Shown here in pieces: positions 7,206 to 15,409 of a stretch of 64,000 bases of DNA. The position numbers and the translations under genes were made by a program. Position 1 is the stretch's first letter, and each line of letters begins with the position of its first letter. The DNA comes from an uncultured Bacteroidia bacterium (lineage in GTDB: Bacteria > Bacteroidota > Bacteroidia > Bacteroidales > UBA932), in contig CADBAY010000002.1 in the NCBI GenBank assembly GCA_902792815.1, positions 123,588 to 187,587 of the forward strand. Direction: 5' to 3'. A model generated the notes under the pieces. The model made no database searches and was not told the origin of the DNA. It saw only the letters and a list, made by a program, of their open reading frames with translations.

Positions 7206-9976
7206 AAATACTTGGCTGTAAATGTAGACGCCGATTTAATCCCTTCGGGTGTTCCTTCGAAAACTATGCGGCCGCCTTCATCGCCGGTATCGGGGCCGAG
7301 GTCGATAATCCAGTCGGCGCTGCGTATTACGTCGGGGTTATGTTCAACCACCACAAGAGAGTGCCCGGCCGCAAGGAGCGCATCGAAACTTTTCAGCAGT
7401 TTCTCAACATCGTAAAAATGGAGGCCGGTGGTGGGCTCGTCAAAAATGAAGAGTATTTTCTCGCCCTTTTTGTCGCGGCGGCTCATGTTCAGGAAATATG
7501 CCAGCTTTATGCGCTGACTTTCGCCGCCGGACAAGGTGCTGCTGCTCTGGCCAAGGCGTATGTACCCGAGGCCCACATCGAGGAGCGGCTGAAGACGTTC
7601 CACGACTTCTTTCGCCTCCGCCTCCGGCCCTTCGGCAAAGAATTCCGATGCCTCGGAGACGCTCATCTTAAGTATGTCGTCTATGTTTTTGCCACGGTAG
7701 CGCACTTCCAGTACGTCGGGCTTGAAACGCTTGCCGCCGCACTCGTCGCAAACCATGGTAACGTCCGCCATGAACTGCATCTCAATCTTCACAACGCCCT
7801 CGCCCTGGCACTCCGGGCAGCGGCCGCCTTCCTGGTTGAAACTGAAGTAATTGGGCCCGAAGCCGTTGATTTTGGCATATTGCTGCGCGGCCAGCAGCTC
7901 CCGTATGGGGTCGTATGCCTTGAGATAAGTCATTGCATTGGACCTGCTGCTTCGCCCGATGGGGTTCTGGTCTACATATTCCACCCTGTCGATACGGTCC
8001 AGATTGCCGCTCAGGCCGCGGAATACGCCTGGAAGGTCACCGGAATCGTTGATGCGCCGGTTAAGAGCCGGATACAAAATATCCCCTACCAGGCTGGATT
8101 TACCGGAGCCGCTCACTCCGGTCACCACCGTCAGGACCCCGAGAGGGATACGGACGTCTATATCTTTCAGATTGTGCTCATGCGCACCTTCTACGGTTAT
8201 GCTGTATTGCCAAGGGCGACGCGTGCGTACATAACGGTGGCGCACGCCGTCGAGGTACTGAAGGGTGAGCGAGGTCTCCAGCTGGTCGTTGGAATAGTTG
8301 CCCGGATAACCTTCGTAAATGACTTTACCGCCGAATTCTCCAGCCCTGGGGCCCATATCGATGAGCCAGTCGGCAGAACGTATTATCTCCTCGTCGTGTT
8401 CCACCACGATGACGCTGTTTCCCAGGTCGCGCAGGCGCTTGAGCACCTTGATGAGGCGTTCCGTATCGCGGGGATGGAGGCCGATGCTCGGCTCGTCAAG
8501 AATATACATCGATCCGACAAGGCTTGAGCCGATAGCGGTAACGAGATTGATACGCTGGCTCTCGCCGCCGGAAAGGGTATTGCAGGCGCGGTTGAGCGTA
8601 AGGTACCCCAGGCCCACGTCATCGATGCAGCGAAGGCGCGATATTATTTCGGAGCGTGGTTCGGCAGTAACTTTTGCCTCGTTTGGGGTAAGCTGAAGAT
8701 CCTCTATGAATGTAAGCAGTTCTTTTACATTCAGGTTCAACAGCTCGGCTATTGTTTTACCGCCTACTTTTACCCATAGCGCTTCCTTGCGGAGACGCGA
8801 GCCCTTGCAGGCGCTGCAGGTAGTTCGTCCGCTGAAGCGGCTGAGCATATACTTATACTGTATTTTGTAACGCTGCGTCTCCACCCACTCGAAGAACTCG
8901 TTGATTCCCACCAGTGAATGCTCGTCGTTACGCTTGCTGCGGGCGTTCCAGATCAGGTCTTTTTCGCGCTCTGACAACTCGCAATAAGGCTTGAATGCAT
9001 CTATATCGTAGTCGGGAGCCAACTGAACCAGGTGGTCTTTGAACCATCCCATCTTTTCTCCCCTCCAGCATGCGATCGCGCCATCGTAGATGCTCTTGCT
9101 TTTGTCCGGAACTACCAGATCTTCGCTGATTCCTATTATCTTGCCCAGGCCTCCGCATACGGGACAGGCCCCCAAAGGGCTGTTGAAACTGAATAGATAG
9201 TCGTCGGGCTCGATGAACTTTATGCCATCCAGCTCAAAGCGGCTGCTGAAGCTGCGCTGTATGCCCCCGTCGGTAGCTATGTACATAATGCCGTCCCCGC
9301 GAGAGAAAGCATCGGAGAGACTGGAATGGAGACGCTGGCTGTCGGACAGGTCACGGAAACGGTCGAGCAGCAAGTATGCTTCCACGGGCTCTTTGCCCTG
9401 CAGCACGTCTTCGATTTTTGCGGGATCGCCATCCGCCCATAGCCGGTTATATCCGTCTTCTTTAAGCGCGAGCAAAAGTTCGGTGCGGTCGGAACGGTCC
9501 TTCCATCCCAGCTCGGCAAGGATATAATGTGGTTCCGGCAGAGAATTTCCGTCAGCAGTGAGCGATTTGAGGTAATCGATTACGTCGTTCACGCCCTCTT
9601 TGCGCACTTCCCTGCCGCTCACCGGGCTGTATGTGCGGCCGATGCGGGCGAATATCAGGCGCAGATAGTCATAAACCTCCGTTGTGGTGGCTACGGTGGA
9701 TCGGGGATTCCGGATATTGACTTTCTGTTCTATGGCAATTGCCGGAGGGATGTCTTCGATGGCATCCACGTCGGGCTTTGTCATACGTCCCAGGAACTGA
9801 CGTGCATATGAGCTTAAGCTCTCCGCAAAACGCCTTTGTCCTTCGGCAAAAAGGGTGTCGAATGCCAGGCTGGACTTGCCGCTGCCCGATATGCCGGTGA
9901 TAACCACCAACTTGCCACGGGGAATTTCAATCGTGACATTCTTCAGGTTATTGACTCTTGCACCCTTGATCAGCAT
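7202..9976 (-). CDS. uvrA: UvrABC excinuclease subunit A
   Basis: 924 residues from the ATG at 9976, close to the usual ~940. UvrA is the damage-recognition ATPase of nucleotide excision repair. Two ABC modules are visible: Walker A 'GISGSGKSS' at residues 28-36 and 'GVSGSGKSS' near 622, each with a matching signature (LSGGESQR) and Walker B (ILDEPSIGLH; FIFDEPTTGLH). The zinc modules show as CPVCGG, CSACKG, CPECQG and CDECGG. The UvrB-binding and insertion regions are in place. The gene is coupled to waaA downstream through an ATGA overlap, an odd functional pairing that probably only reflects operon packing. A TTG four codons upstream is possible, but the ATG fits the family start (IKGARVNNLKN) better. 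Confidence 0.97.
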   Translation of the reverse strand: MLIKGARVNNLKNVTIEIPRGKLVVITGISGSGKSSLAFDTLFAEGQRRFAESLSSYARQFLGRMTKPDVDAIEDIPPAIAIEQKVNIRNPRSTVATTTEVYDYLRLIFARIGRTYSPVSGREVRKEGVNDVIDYLKSLTADGNSLPEPHYILAELGWKDRSDRTELLLALKEDGYNRLWADGDPAKIEDVLQGKEPVEAYLLLDRFRDLSDSQRLHSSLSDAFSRGDGIMYIATDGGIQRSFSSRFELDGIKFIEPDDYLFSFNSPLGACPVCGGLGKIIGISEDLVVPDKSKSIYDGAIACWRGEKMGWFKDHLVQLAPDYDIDAFKPYCELSEREKDLIWNARSKRNDEHSLVGINEFFEWVETQRYKIQYKYMLSRFSGRTTCSACKGSRLRKEALWVKVGGKTIAELLNLNVKELLTFIEDLQLTPNEAKVTAEPRSEIISRLRCIDDVGLGYLTLNRACNTLSGGESQRINLVTAIGSSLVGSMYILDEPSIGLHPRDTERLIKVLKRLRDLGNSVIVVEHDEEIIRSADWLIDMGPRAGEFGGKVIYEGYPGNYSNDQLETSLTLQYLDGVRHRYVRTRRPWQYSITVEGAHEHNLKDIDVRIPLGVLTVVTGVSGSGKSSLVGDILYPALNRRINDSGDLPGVFRGLSGNLDRIDRVEYVDQNPIGRSSRSNAMTYLKAYDPIRELLAAQQYAKINGFGPNYFSFNQEGGRCPECQGEGVVKIEMQFMADVTMVCDECGGKRFKPDVLEVRYRGKNIDDILKMSVSEASEFFAEGPEAEAKEVVERLQPLLDVGLGYIRLGQSSSTLSGGESQRIKLAYFLNMSRRDKKGEKILFIFDEPTTGLHFYDVEKLLKSFDALLAAGHSLVVVEHNPDVIRSADWIIDLGPDTGDEGGRIVFEGTPEGIKSASTFTAKYL

Positions 9977-10015
9977 AATAGGATACAAATTTGCTAAAAA
10001 AATACGAGAAAGCCG

Positions 10016-10045
10016 TTGGTTTTTTAAAAATTGTTCCTATATTTG
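10016..10045 (+). promoter_or_regulatory. Bacteroidota-type promoter of a candidate small RNA
   Basis: TTG at 10016-10018, 19 bp, then TATATTTG at 10038-10045. This matches the primary-sigma consensus of Bacteroides (TTTG or TTG, ~19 bp, TAnnTTTG). Transcription would begin near 10052. No open reading frame follows before the terminator at 10091-10130. Confidence 0.7.
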
Positions 10046-10051
10046 CAACCG

Positions 10052-10130
10052 CGTTTGACGCAAGCCAGCACAATTGGTGCCCGCACCGCAAGCAGCTCTT
10101 CCAGGCAACTGGAGGAGCTGCTTTTTTTTG
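10052..10130 (+). ncRNA. Candidate small RNA, about 80 nt
   Basis: An RNA of about 80 nt is implied by a strong promoter and a strong intrinsic terminator only ~80 bp apart with no coding capacity between them. The 5' part can form short hairpins: GCG/CGC, and either GCAC-AATTG-GTGC or GGTGC-CC-GCACC, the last two being mutually exclusive because they share GGTGC. I compared it with signal-recognition-particle RNA and did not find the conserved CAGG/GGAA/AGCAG apical loop, so I leave it unnamed. It lies between uvrA (opposite strand) and a lipoprotein gene. Confidence 0.45.
10091..10130 (+). terminator. Strong intrinsic terminator with GCAA tetraloop
   Basis: GCAGCTC (10092-10098) pairs with GAGCTGC (10115-10121), and the stem continues inward for six more pairs (one G-T) to a GCAA loop at 10105-10108. 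Eight T follow directly. It ends the candidate small RNA. Confidence 0.8.
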
Positions 10131-10168
10131 TTTATGGCCTGTTTTTTCGCTTTGGTTGTGTCAAAATC

Positions 10169-10201
10169 TGCGACCAGGTTATTTTTGAATCGTGCGACCA
10201 G
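10169..10201 (+). repeat. Direct repeat pair TGCGACCAG, possible operator
   Basis: Two perfect 9-bp copies at 10169-10177 and 10193-10201, with starts 24 bp apart. They lie just upstream of a TAGATTTG box (10234-10241) that could be the -7 element of the lipoprotein gene at 10270. A copy spacing of about two helical turns is typical of a dimeric regulator's sites, but that role is inference. Apart from the small RNA and this repeat I see nothing else in 9977-10269. Confidence 0.35.
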
Positions 10202-10269
10202 TTCATAAGCGCAATTATATCAAATCATTTTATTAGATTTGCGAAGTTGAAGCAGAAATAAACCTTAAT

Positions 10270-10647
10270 ATGAAACGGCTCTTTATACTTGGTATCCTCA
10301 CCCTGACGGCCCTGGCAGCTGCATCCTGCACCGACCCGTTCGGTCTTCCTGTTACGGACACGTCGCTTACCTACACTACTTGGCGCTACAATGGCTACGA
10401 CTTCATGAGCGACATTACTTTCATGGAAAACGGAAACATTTATCACCATGAGTATTATTACGACGACGGCACTTCCTGGGATTACCGCGGTTCTTACGGT
10501 TTCGATGGCGTTAACGGATCTGCAGTCCTTGATTGCTTCGACCAAAGAGAGCGCTTTGATTTCACAGTGTTCGGCAACAGGCTCACCGTCGATTTTGAAG
10601 GCGAAAAGATAGTGCATGAACGGGTTGAATTTGTGTATCCTTATTAG
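10270..10647 (+). CDS. Small lipoprotein of unknown function
   Basis: 125 residues. The signal peptide is followed by a lipobox (AAASC, Cys20), so the mature protein is membrane-anchored on the outer side. The mature part is rich in aromatic residues and acidic patches (W.YNGYDFMSDITF, HHEYYYDDGTSWDYRGSYGFDG) and resembles small lipocalin-like or META-like beta-strand domains that Bacteroidota encode in large numbers. I do not recognise a specific family. A -7 box TAGATTTG lies about 28 bp upstream of the ATG, so it may have its own promoter. The CDF exporter gene follows after 4 bp and is probably cotranscribed. Confidence 0.75.
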   Translation: MKRLFILGILTLTALAAASCTDPFGLPVTDTSLTYTTWRYNGYDFMSDITFMENGNIYHHEYYYDDGTSWDYRGSYGFDGVNGSAVLDCFDQRERFDFTVFGNRLTVDFEGEKIVHERVEFVYPY

Positions 10648-10651
10648 ATCA

Positions 10652-11755
10652 ATGAGTCGCAGTTCACAAATCATACGCACCAGCGTTATCGGTATTGCCG
10701 CCAATGTGCTTCTGGCGGCGTTCAAGTCGGTCGTAGGCATTATTGCAGGCAGCGTCGCTATCGTGATGGATGCTGTGAACAACCTCAGCGATGCCCTTTC
10801 GAGCGTCATCACCATCATCGGCACCAAACTCTCACAGCGGCCAGCTGACCGCAAGCATCCCTTCGGTTTCGGGCGTATAGAATACTTCAGCGCCATTATC
10901 ATTGCCGTCATCGTGCTGTCTGCCGGTATTTCGTCGCTTATCGAGTCGGTAAAGAAAATCATAGAACCTACGCATCCGAGCTATACTACGGCAACCCTTA
11001 TAGTTATTGTCGTGGCGATTGCCGTCAAGCTGGTGCTTGGATTCTACGTCAAGCGGAAGGGCAAGCAACTCAGCAGCGATGCGCTTGTAGCATCCGGTTC
11101 GGATGCATTGTTCGATGCGATCATCACCACTGCCACGCTTATATCGGCAGGTGTAATGCTCATCTGGCACTTCTCCCTGGACGGAATCCTGGGCGCTTTG
11201 ATCTCTCTTGTAATCATAAAAGCTGGTATCGAAATGCTGGCTTCGCCGGTGAATGAATTGCTTGGGGCCAGGGTATCGCCCGATTTGGTTAAAGAGATCA
11301 AGAAAGAACTGATGGGTGTCGAGGGCGTCAGGGGCGTATTCGATATCATTCTGCACAATTACGGCCCGGACGTTATGATAGGATCGCTCCACATCAGCGT
11401 GCCTGACAGCTTGTCGGCGCATGAGATCCACATCCTGACACGCAAGATTTCGACAATGATCTTCGAGCGTCACGGTATTATCCTGACGGTAGGTATCTAT
11501 GCCACGGCAACTCAGGACAGCACGCGTGCCGAGCTCCAGTCCAAGGTCATACAGACTCTTGCCGCCCACAAAGCGATAGTGCAGGTCCACGGTTTTCTAT
11601 ATTCCGAGAATGACCGCCTGCTTTCCGTGGATGTTGTGCCTGACATCTCTTCCCATGACGATGCGGCGCTTAGGGAGACTCTGACCGAAGAGATTCAAAA
11701 ACTCTGTCCTGACCTTCAGGTAGTGATTGTAATCGATCACAACTACAGTGAATGA
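10652..11755 (+). CDS. Cation diffusion facilitator family metal exporter, probably Mn-type
   Basis: 367 residues from the ATG at 10652 (a 12-codon longer frame has no support). About six membrane segments are followed by a cytosolic ferredoxin-like domain (VRGVFDIILHNYGPDVMIGSLHISV) typical of CDF proteins. The exporter uses the proton gradient to expel divalent metal ions from the cytoplasm. In TM2 the metal site reads DAVNNLSDA (Asn44, Asp47) and in TM5 SDALFDA, i.e. N-x-x-D and D-x-x-D rather than the HxxxD of zinc exporters. That pattern is known from the Mn-transporting branch (MntE-like), so manganese is my inferred substrate. The C-terminus has an additional ~85-residue domain. Confidence 0.85.
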   Translation: MSRSSQIIRTSVIGIAANVLLAAFKSVVGIIAGSVAIVMDAVNNLSDALSSVITIIGTKLSQRPADRKHPFGFGRIEYFSAIIIAVIVLSAGISSLIESVKKIIEPTHPSYTTATLIVIVVAIAVKLVLGFYVKRKGKQLSSDALVASGSDALFDAIITTATLISAGVMLIWHFSLDGILGALISLVIIKAGIEMLASPVNELLGARVSPDLVKEIKKELMGVEGVRGVFDIILHNYGPDVMIGSLHISVPDSLSAHEIHILTRKISTMIFERHGIILTVGIYATATQDSTRAELQSKVIQTLAAHKAIVQVHGFLYSENDRLLSVDVVPDISSHDDAALRETLTEEIQKLCPDLQVVIVIDHNYSE

Positions 11756-11799
11756 CCGGCTGTTATTCAAATCATGTTCATAACTTTTGAGCTGAATTC

Positions 11800-11830
11800 T
11801 TGACTGACAAAGTTTATTTACTTACATTTG
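11800..11830 (+). promoter_or_regulatory. Promoter of the phosphoribosyltransferase-permease operon
   Basis: TTG at 11800-11802, 20 bp, TACATTTG at 11823-11830. Initiation is expected around 11835-11838, i.e. within or just before the hairpin at 11834-11853. Confidence 0.7.
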
Positions 11831-11833
11831 CAT

Positions 11834-11860
11834 CCCGGTTAACTCTAATCGGGTTTTTTT
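11834..11860 (+). promoter_or_regulatory. Leader hairpin plus T7 directly abutting the start codon
   Basis: CCCGGTTA (11834-11841) pairs with TAATCGGG (11846-11853) around an ACTC loop, with one G-T pair. Seven T (11854-11860) follow, and the ATG begins at 11861. It has the shape of an intrinsic terminator but sits at the very 5' end of the mRNA. It could attenuate transcription, hide the start codon or allow transcript slippage on the T run. No Shine-Dalgarno sequence is present. Confidence 0.55.
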
Positions 11861-12949
11861 ATGTCCAATTGTTTGCAGGGAGCGAGCCTTCGTTTTGTCG
11901 GCTTGCAGCAAGAGACAAGTATATACGAACTGCACTCCGGTCAGTTCATCAATGACTATTTCATTCTCAGTCATTCCGGTACCCGGCAGCTGATGACATT
12001 CCCTGAAGTGGTGGGATATGATTCCTACCAGGCCATGCTTCCCGCCACTGTCGCCGCCCTTCGCCATCTGATCAATCAAGGCAAGGGCGGCGATGTCGAT
12101 ATACTGACCATACTCCGGGGCGGCCTGAACTATCCGGCCGAGGAAGCTTGCAGCATCAGCGGAATACGAGTGAGGGACATTCATTTTATCTCCTGCGAGC
12201 GCATAATTGAAGACCACATAATAACGGGCCTGGAAATCAAATACGAAAAGCTCCGTGTCAAGAATGACTGCACTCTTATCATCGGCGATATCATCGCCAC
12301 CGGCGATACCCTGAGGCTCTGTCTTGACCAGGTCGTGGACCGCTTCCGCCGGAGAGGCGGCAGTATCAAGAGGATTATCTTCTTTACCATCGGCGGCACA
12401 CGCGCCATTGACCTCATGGAAGAGAAGACACGTGAAATACGGCAGATCTTCCCCGGCTTTGAAGGCTTCCAATGCTTCTTCTACGAGGGTGTGTTCACGG
12501 TCTACGAAGACCAGGGCGCAAGCGGCATCAACGTCCCCGATATAGACTTCGGATGGAAAGGCGGGGCCGTGGCACCAGAATTCCGCCGTTTCGTAATGGA
12601 CCATCCGTACTCGCTGCTTGAAAAATGCATAATCTACGACGGGGGTGCCCGCCGCTATGAAATACCCGTTCACTTTCACGAGGTGCTCGAATATTGGGAG
12701 GGCCTTTGGGGCCGTGCCGAGCGGATCGACCCGGTGGCCATGGTGGCAGAAAAACTGGGATACGATACTCCCCTGCCGCTTGGACAGTGGCTTGAGCTGA
12801 ACCACTTTACAGAACTCAATAATCCCGACCTCCCCTCTCTGTACGAGGACGAAATGCACTTGCTTGAAAACGCCGCCGCACTGTCACTTGAAACTATAGC
12901 CATGCAACGCATCAACGCCATCAACACAATTTTACAGCAATATGAGTAA
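11861..12949 (+). CDS. Phosphoribosyltransferase-domain protein paired with a cytosine permease
   Basis: 362 residues. The PRPP-binding loop is clear at about residues 138-150 (LIIGDIIATGDTL), preceded by 'ILRGGLNYP', a pattern found in type I phosphoribosyltransferases such as orotate, uracil and adenine enzymes. The protein is longer than the usual ~200 residues, with an extra C-terminal ~140-residue region of unknown role (PVHFHEVLEYWEGLWGR). The base used cannot be read from sequence. Its stop overlaps the start of a CodB-like permease by 8 bp, so a nucleobase-salvage step coupled to uptake is a reasonable inference. Transcription starts at a good promoter just upstream, and the leader carries a terminator-like hairpin. 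Confidence 0.7.
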   Translation: MSNCLQGASLRFVGLQQETSIYELHSGQFINDYFILSHSGTRQLMTFPEVVGYDSYQAMLPATVAALRHLINQGKGGDVDILTILRGGLNYPAEEACSISGIRVRDIHFISCERIIEDHIITGLEIKYEKLRVKNDCTLIIGDIIATGDTLRLCLDQVVDRFRRRGGSIKRIIFFTIGGTRAIDLMEEKTREIRQIFPGFEGFQCFFYEGVFTVYEDQGASGINVPDIDFGWKGGAVAPEFRRFVMDHPYSLLEKCIIYDGGARRYEIPVHFHEVLEYWEGLWGRAERIDPVAMVAEKLGYDTPLPLGQWLELNHFTELNNPDLPSLYEDEMHLLENAAALSLETIAMQRINAINTILQQYE

Positions 12950-14189
12950 AGTAACAAAGACAGACGTCGACTACACAGGCATTCCGGTCGACAAAAACGG
13001 ACGCAAGAGCAACATCAGCATGTTTATGGTGATGCTCGGTTTCACCTTCTTCTCTGCCAGCATGTGGGTTGGCCAGCAGTTGGCCGCCGGCCTTGATTGG
13101 CGCGGTTTCGTATGGGCGCTGATACTCGGTGGAGCTATTCTGGCTGCTTACACTGGCGCACTTGGCTGGATAGGAGCGGAGAGCGGAATGTCGCTGGACA
13201 TGCTTTCGCGCCAGAGCTTCGGTACCAAGGGCAGCTGGCTGCCGAGCGCCATGATCAGCTTTACCCAGACCGGATGGTTCGGCGTTGGCCTGGCAATGTT
13301 TGCGATTCCCGTCGCCAAGGAACTGATGGGCCTTGAAGTCACTCCCGATTCAATGCCCTGGCAAGGTTATCTGCTGGTGGCTGTAGCCGGTATTCTTATG
13401 ACTGCCAGCGCCTATTTCGGAATCAAGAGTCTGACAATCATCAGTTATATAGCAGTCCCTGCAGTGGCAATTCTCGGCACCGTAGCAATGATTATGGCCG
13501 TGCGCCACGGAGATGCCGGATTGGTCGAACAGTTTGCCAAGGGCACCAAAGACCTGGGCATCATTGCGGGCGCAGGACTTGTGGTAGGAAGCTTCGTATC
13601 GGGAGGAACGGCCACGCCAAACTTCACCCGCTTTGCCAAGAGCGGTAAAGTGGGCTTAATCATCACCGTTATCGCTTTCTTCCTCGGCAACAGCCTGATG
13701 TTCCTCTTCGGTGCAGTTTCCAGCATCTATGTAGGCGGCAACGACATCTTCGAGGTGATGCTCAACCTTAATCTGTTCTACCTAGCGGTGCTTGTTCTCG
13801 GTCTGAATATCTGGACCACAAACGACAATGCCCTTTACACTGCCGGTCTCGGGCTTTCCAATATATTCGGACTGTCAAAGAAGACCATGGTCATCATTTC
13901 CGGCATAATAGGCACGGTGGCTGCCGTGTGGCTGTACTGGAACTTCTGCGGATGGCTCAACGTGCTCAACTGCACTCTGCCGCCGGTCGGCATCATCCTT
14001 ATCCTCCATTACTTTACCCACAAGGGCAAAAAAGTCCAGGAAAAGACCGTCAACTGGAGCGCAATAGTAGGTGTGGTAGCGGGCGCAGTGGTGGCCAATC
14101 TGCTGCATTGGGGCTTCGCATCCATCAACGGCATGGTGGTAGCAGCCCTTTGCTGGGGTGCGGGCGAATTGATAGCACGCAAGAAATAA
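12942..14189 (+). CDS. codB: Cytosine/purine permease, NCS1 family (CodB-like)
   Basis: 415 residues with about 12 membrane segments. Family features include the N-terminal 'FMVMLGFTFFSASMWVGQQLAAGLDWRGFVWA', 'GAESGMSLDMLSRQSFGTKGSWLPS', 'TQTGWFGVGLAMFA' and 'WTTNDNALYTAGLGLSNIFG', which match CodB and related nucleobase:cation symporters. It brings a nucleobase, probably cytosine, into the cell. It overlaps the upstream phosphoribosyltransferase gene by 8 bp, so the two are cotranslated. No cytosine deaminase gene is in the window. The gene ends tail-to-tail with bcp, with no spacer. Exact substrate is inferred from family only. Confidence 0.88.
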   Translation: MSKVTKTDVDYTGIPVDKNGRKSNISMFMVMLGFTFFSASMWVGQQLAAGLDWRGFVWALILGGAILAAYTGALGWIGAESGMSLDMLSRQSFGTKGSWLPSAMISFTQTGWFGVGLAMFAIPVAKELMGLEVTPDSMPWQGYLLVAVAGILMTASAYFGIKSLTIISYIAVPAVAILGTVAMIMAVRHGDAGLVEQFAKGTKDLGIIAGAGLVVGSFVSGGTATPNFTRFAKSGKVGLIITVIAFFLGNSLMFLFGAVSSIYVGGNDIFEVMLNLNLFYLAVLVLGLNIWTTNDNALYTAGLGLSNIFGLSKKTMVIISGIIGTVAAVWLYWNFCGWLNVLNCTLPPVGIILILHYFTHKGKKVQEKTVNWSAIVGVVAGAVVANLLHWGFASINGMVVAALCWGAGELIARKK

Positions 14190-14642
14190 TCAGTCCAGAA
14201 TCTGGCCGGCGGCGTTTTTGGTATCGACCTTTTCGATAATACGTTCCAGAATGCCGTCCTCGCTGAAGATAAATGTACGGCGAAGCGTTCCGAGCGTTGT
14301 TTTGCCGTACATTTTCTTTTCGCCCCAGGCGCCGAAATCCTGAAGCATCCGGGTGCCGGTATCGGCCAGCAGACGGAACGGAAGCTCGTACTTGGCGCGG
14401 AATCCGCTATGTGATTTGGCGCTGTCTTTGCTCACTCCTACCACGTTGTAGCCGGCAGCGGTAAGAGCTGCATAATTGTCGCGGAACGAGCAGGCTTCGG
14501 CCGTACATCCGGATGTATTGTCTTTGGGATAGAAATAGATGATGGTTTTCTTACCCTGGCCGATAAAGTCGGCCGATCTTACCGTATTCCCGTCCTGGTC
14601 GAGTACTTCAAAGGACGGCATGGGATCTCCGATTTTCAACAT
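14190..14642 (-). CDS. bcp: Thioredoxin-dependent peroxiredoxin, Bcp/PrxQ type
   Basis: 150 residues from the ATG at 14642; the longer frame to 14714 lacks family similarity. The peroxidatic site reads 'YPKDNTSGCTAEAC', with the peroxidatic Cys46 and resolving Cys51 five residues apart, the usual arrangement of Bcp/PrxQ enzymes. 'GDPMPSFEVLDQDGNTV' at the start and 'GVSKDSAKSHSGFRAKYELPFRLLAD' further on are family-typical. It reduces hydrogen and organic peroxides in the cytoplasm using thioredoxin. Its stop directly abuts the codB stop on the other strand. No clear promoter was found in the 120 bp upstream, so it may be cotranscribed with the flavin reductase gene. Confidence 0.95.
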   Translation of the reverse strand: MLKIGDPMPSFEVLDQDGNTVRSADFIGQGKKTIIYFYPKDNTSGCTAEACSFRDNYAALTAAGYNVVGVSKDSAKSHSGFRAKYELPFRLLADTGTRMLQDFGAWGEKKMYGKTTLGTLRRTFIFSEDGILERIIEKVDTKNAAGQILD

Positions 14643-14762
14643 AAGTGCTTGATAATTTAAGGTATGAAATGAACGCAGCCACTGTCCCTGCAGGCGCAAA
14701 GATGTATTTGCCATCCGGAGAGAGAACGGCGCAGTGCATATGAGCGCCTTTGGCTCATTCGT

Positions 14763-15319
14763 TTAATCTACAAACTTCTTTCCGTCGCCCCAGGCTTTGC
14801 CTACTACATCGCCGATCGCCCTGTAGCTCATGGATGCTGCGTCGAAAACTATGGGCTGAAGTTTGGATAGATCAACCTTTCCCTCAGTAAGGATGCTTTC
14901 TGCAGCGCTCATGTTCACCACTTCGCCTACCAGGATTCCGTCGTCCCAGCTAACCACTTTGCATTCAAGGGTCAGAGGATATTCGTTTATAATAGGCGCG
15001 TCAACATTGGGGCTGGGACTGACGGTGAAACCGGCCTTGGCCACCTTGTCCGGAACCTTAGCACCACTCACTAGTCCGAAATAATCCGACTCGGCAACCG
15101 TGTGGATGTCGGCGAAACTGACGGTGAAAGCGCCTGTCTTTTCAAGGTTTTCGGTGGTCTTGTGCTTGGACAAACTGACTACTATCTGCTTATAATCATA
15201 CTGCCCGGCCCAGGCGGCCATCATTACATCGGGATTGTGGTCTTTATCCCAGGTGGCTATCATAACGCAGGGCTGAGGGGTAGTTACAAGTGCTCTTTTA
15301 CAGGATTGGATGTGCTCAT
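14763..15319 (-). pseudogene. Flavin reductase family protein, apparent N-terminal frameshift
   Basis: The ATG at 15263 gives 166 residues (MIATWDKDHNPDVMMAAWAG...), a flavin-reductase/DIM6-NTAB FMN-binding split barrel of the sort that reduces or binds FMN. That start is inside the first beta strands of the family. Upstream in the same frame the codons read ...RALVTTPQPCV with no start codon before a stop, while an ATG at 15319 opens MSTSNPVKE in a frame two bases off. One extra A in the four-base run at 15296-15299 (T on the plus strand) would join them into a 185-residue protein of normal length. So either the gene is frameshifted, the run was mis-called, or translation starts at 15263. 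Confidence 0.7.
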
Positions 15320-15345
15320 ATCAATTTGATTTTTCCATAAAGATA

Positions 15346-15387
15346 TAAAAAATCCGGCTCAAACTGCAAATCGCAGCCGGGCCGGAT
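15346..15387 (-). terminator. Intrinsic terminator upstream of flavin reductase, downstream of the hyp cluster
   Basis: On the minus strand ATCCGGC (15387-15381) pairs with GCCGGAT (15358-15352), enclosing a smaller CTGC-GATTT-GCAG hairpin, followed by six T. It closes the transcript of 15410-21197. Confidence 0.75.
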
Positions 15388-15409
15388 AATAAATAATCAA
15401 AAACCGCTG

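Noticed and set aside
10052-10130. Signal recognition particle RNA
   Set aside because: The conserved CAGG / GGAA / AGCAG apical loop is missing.
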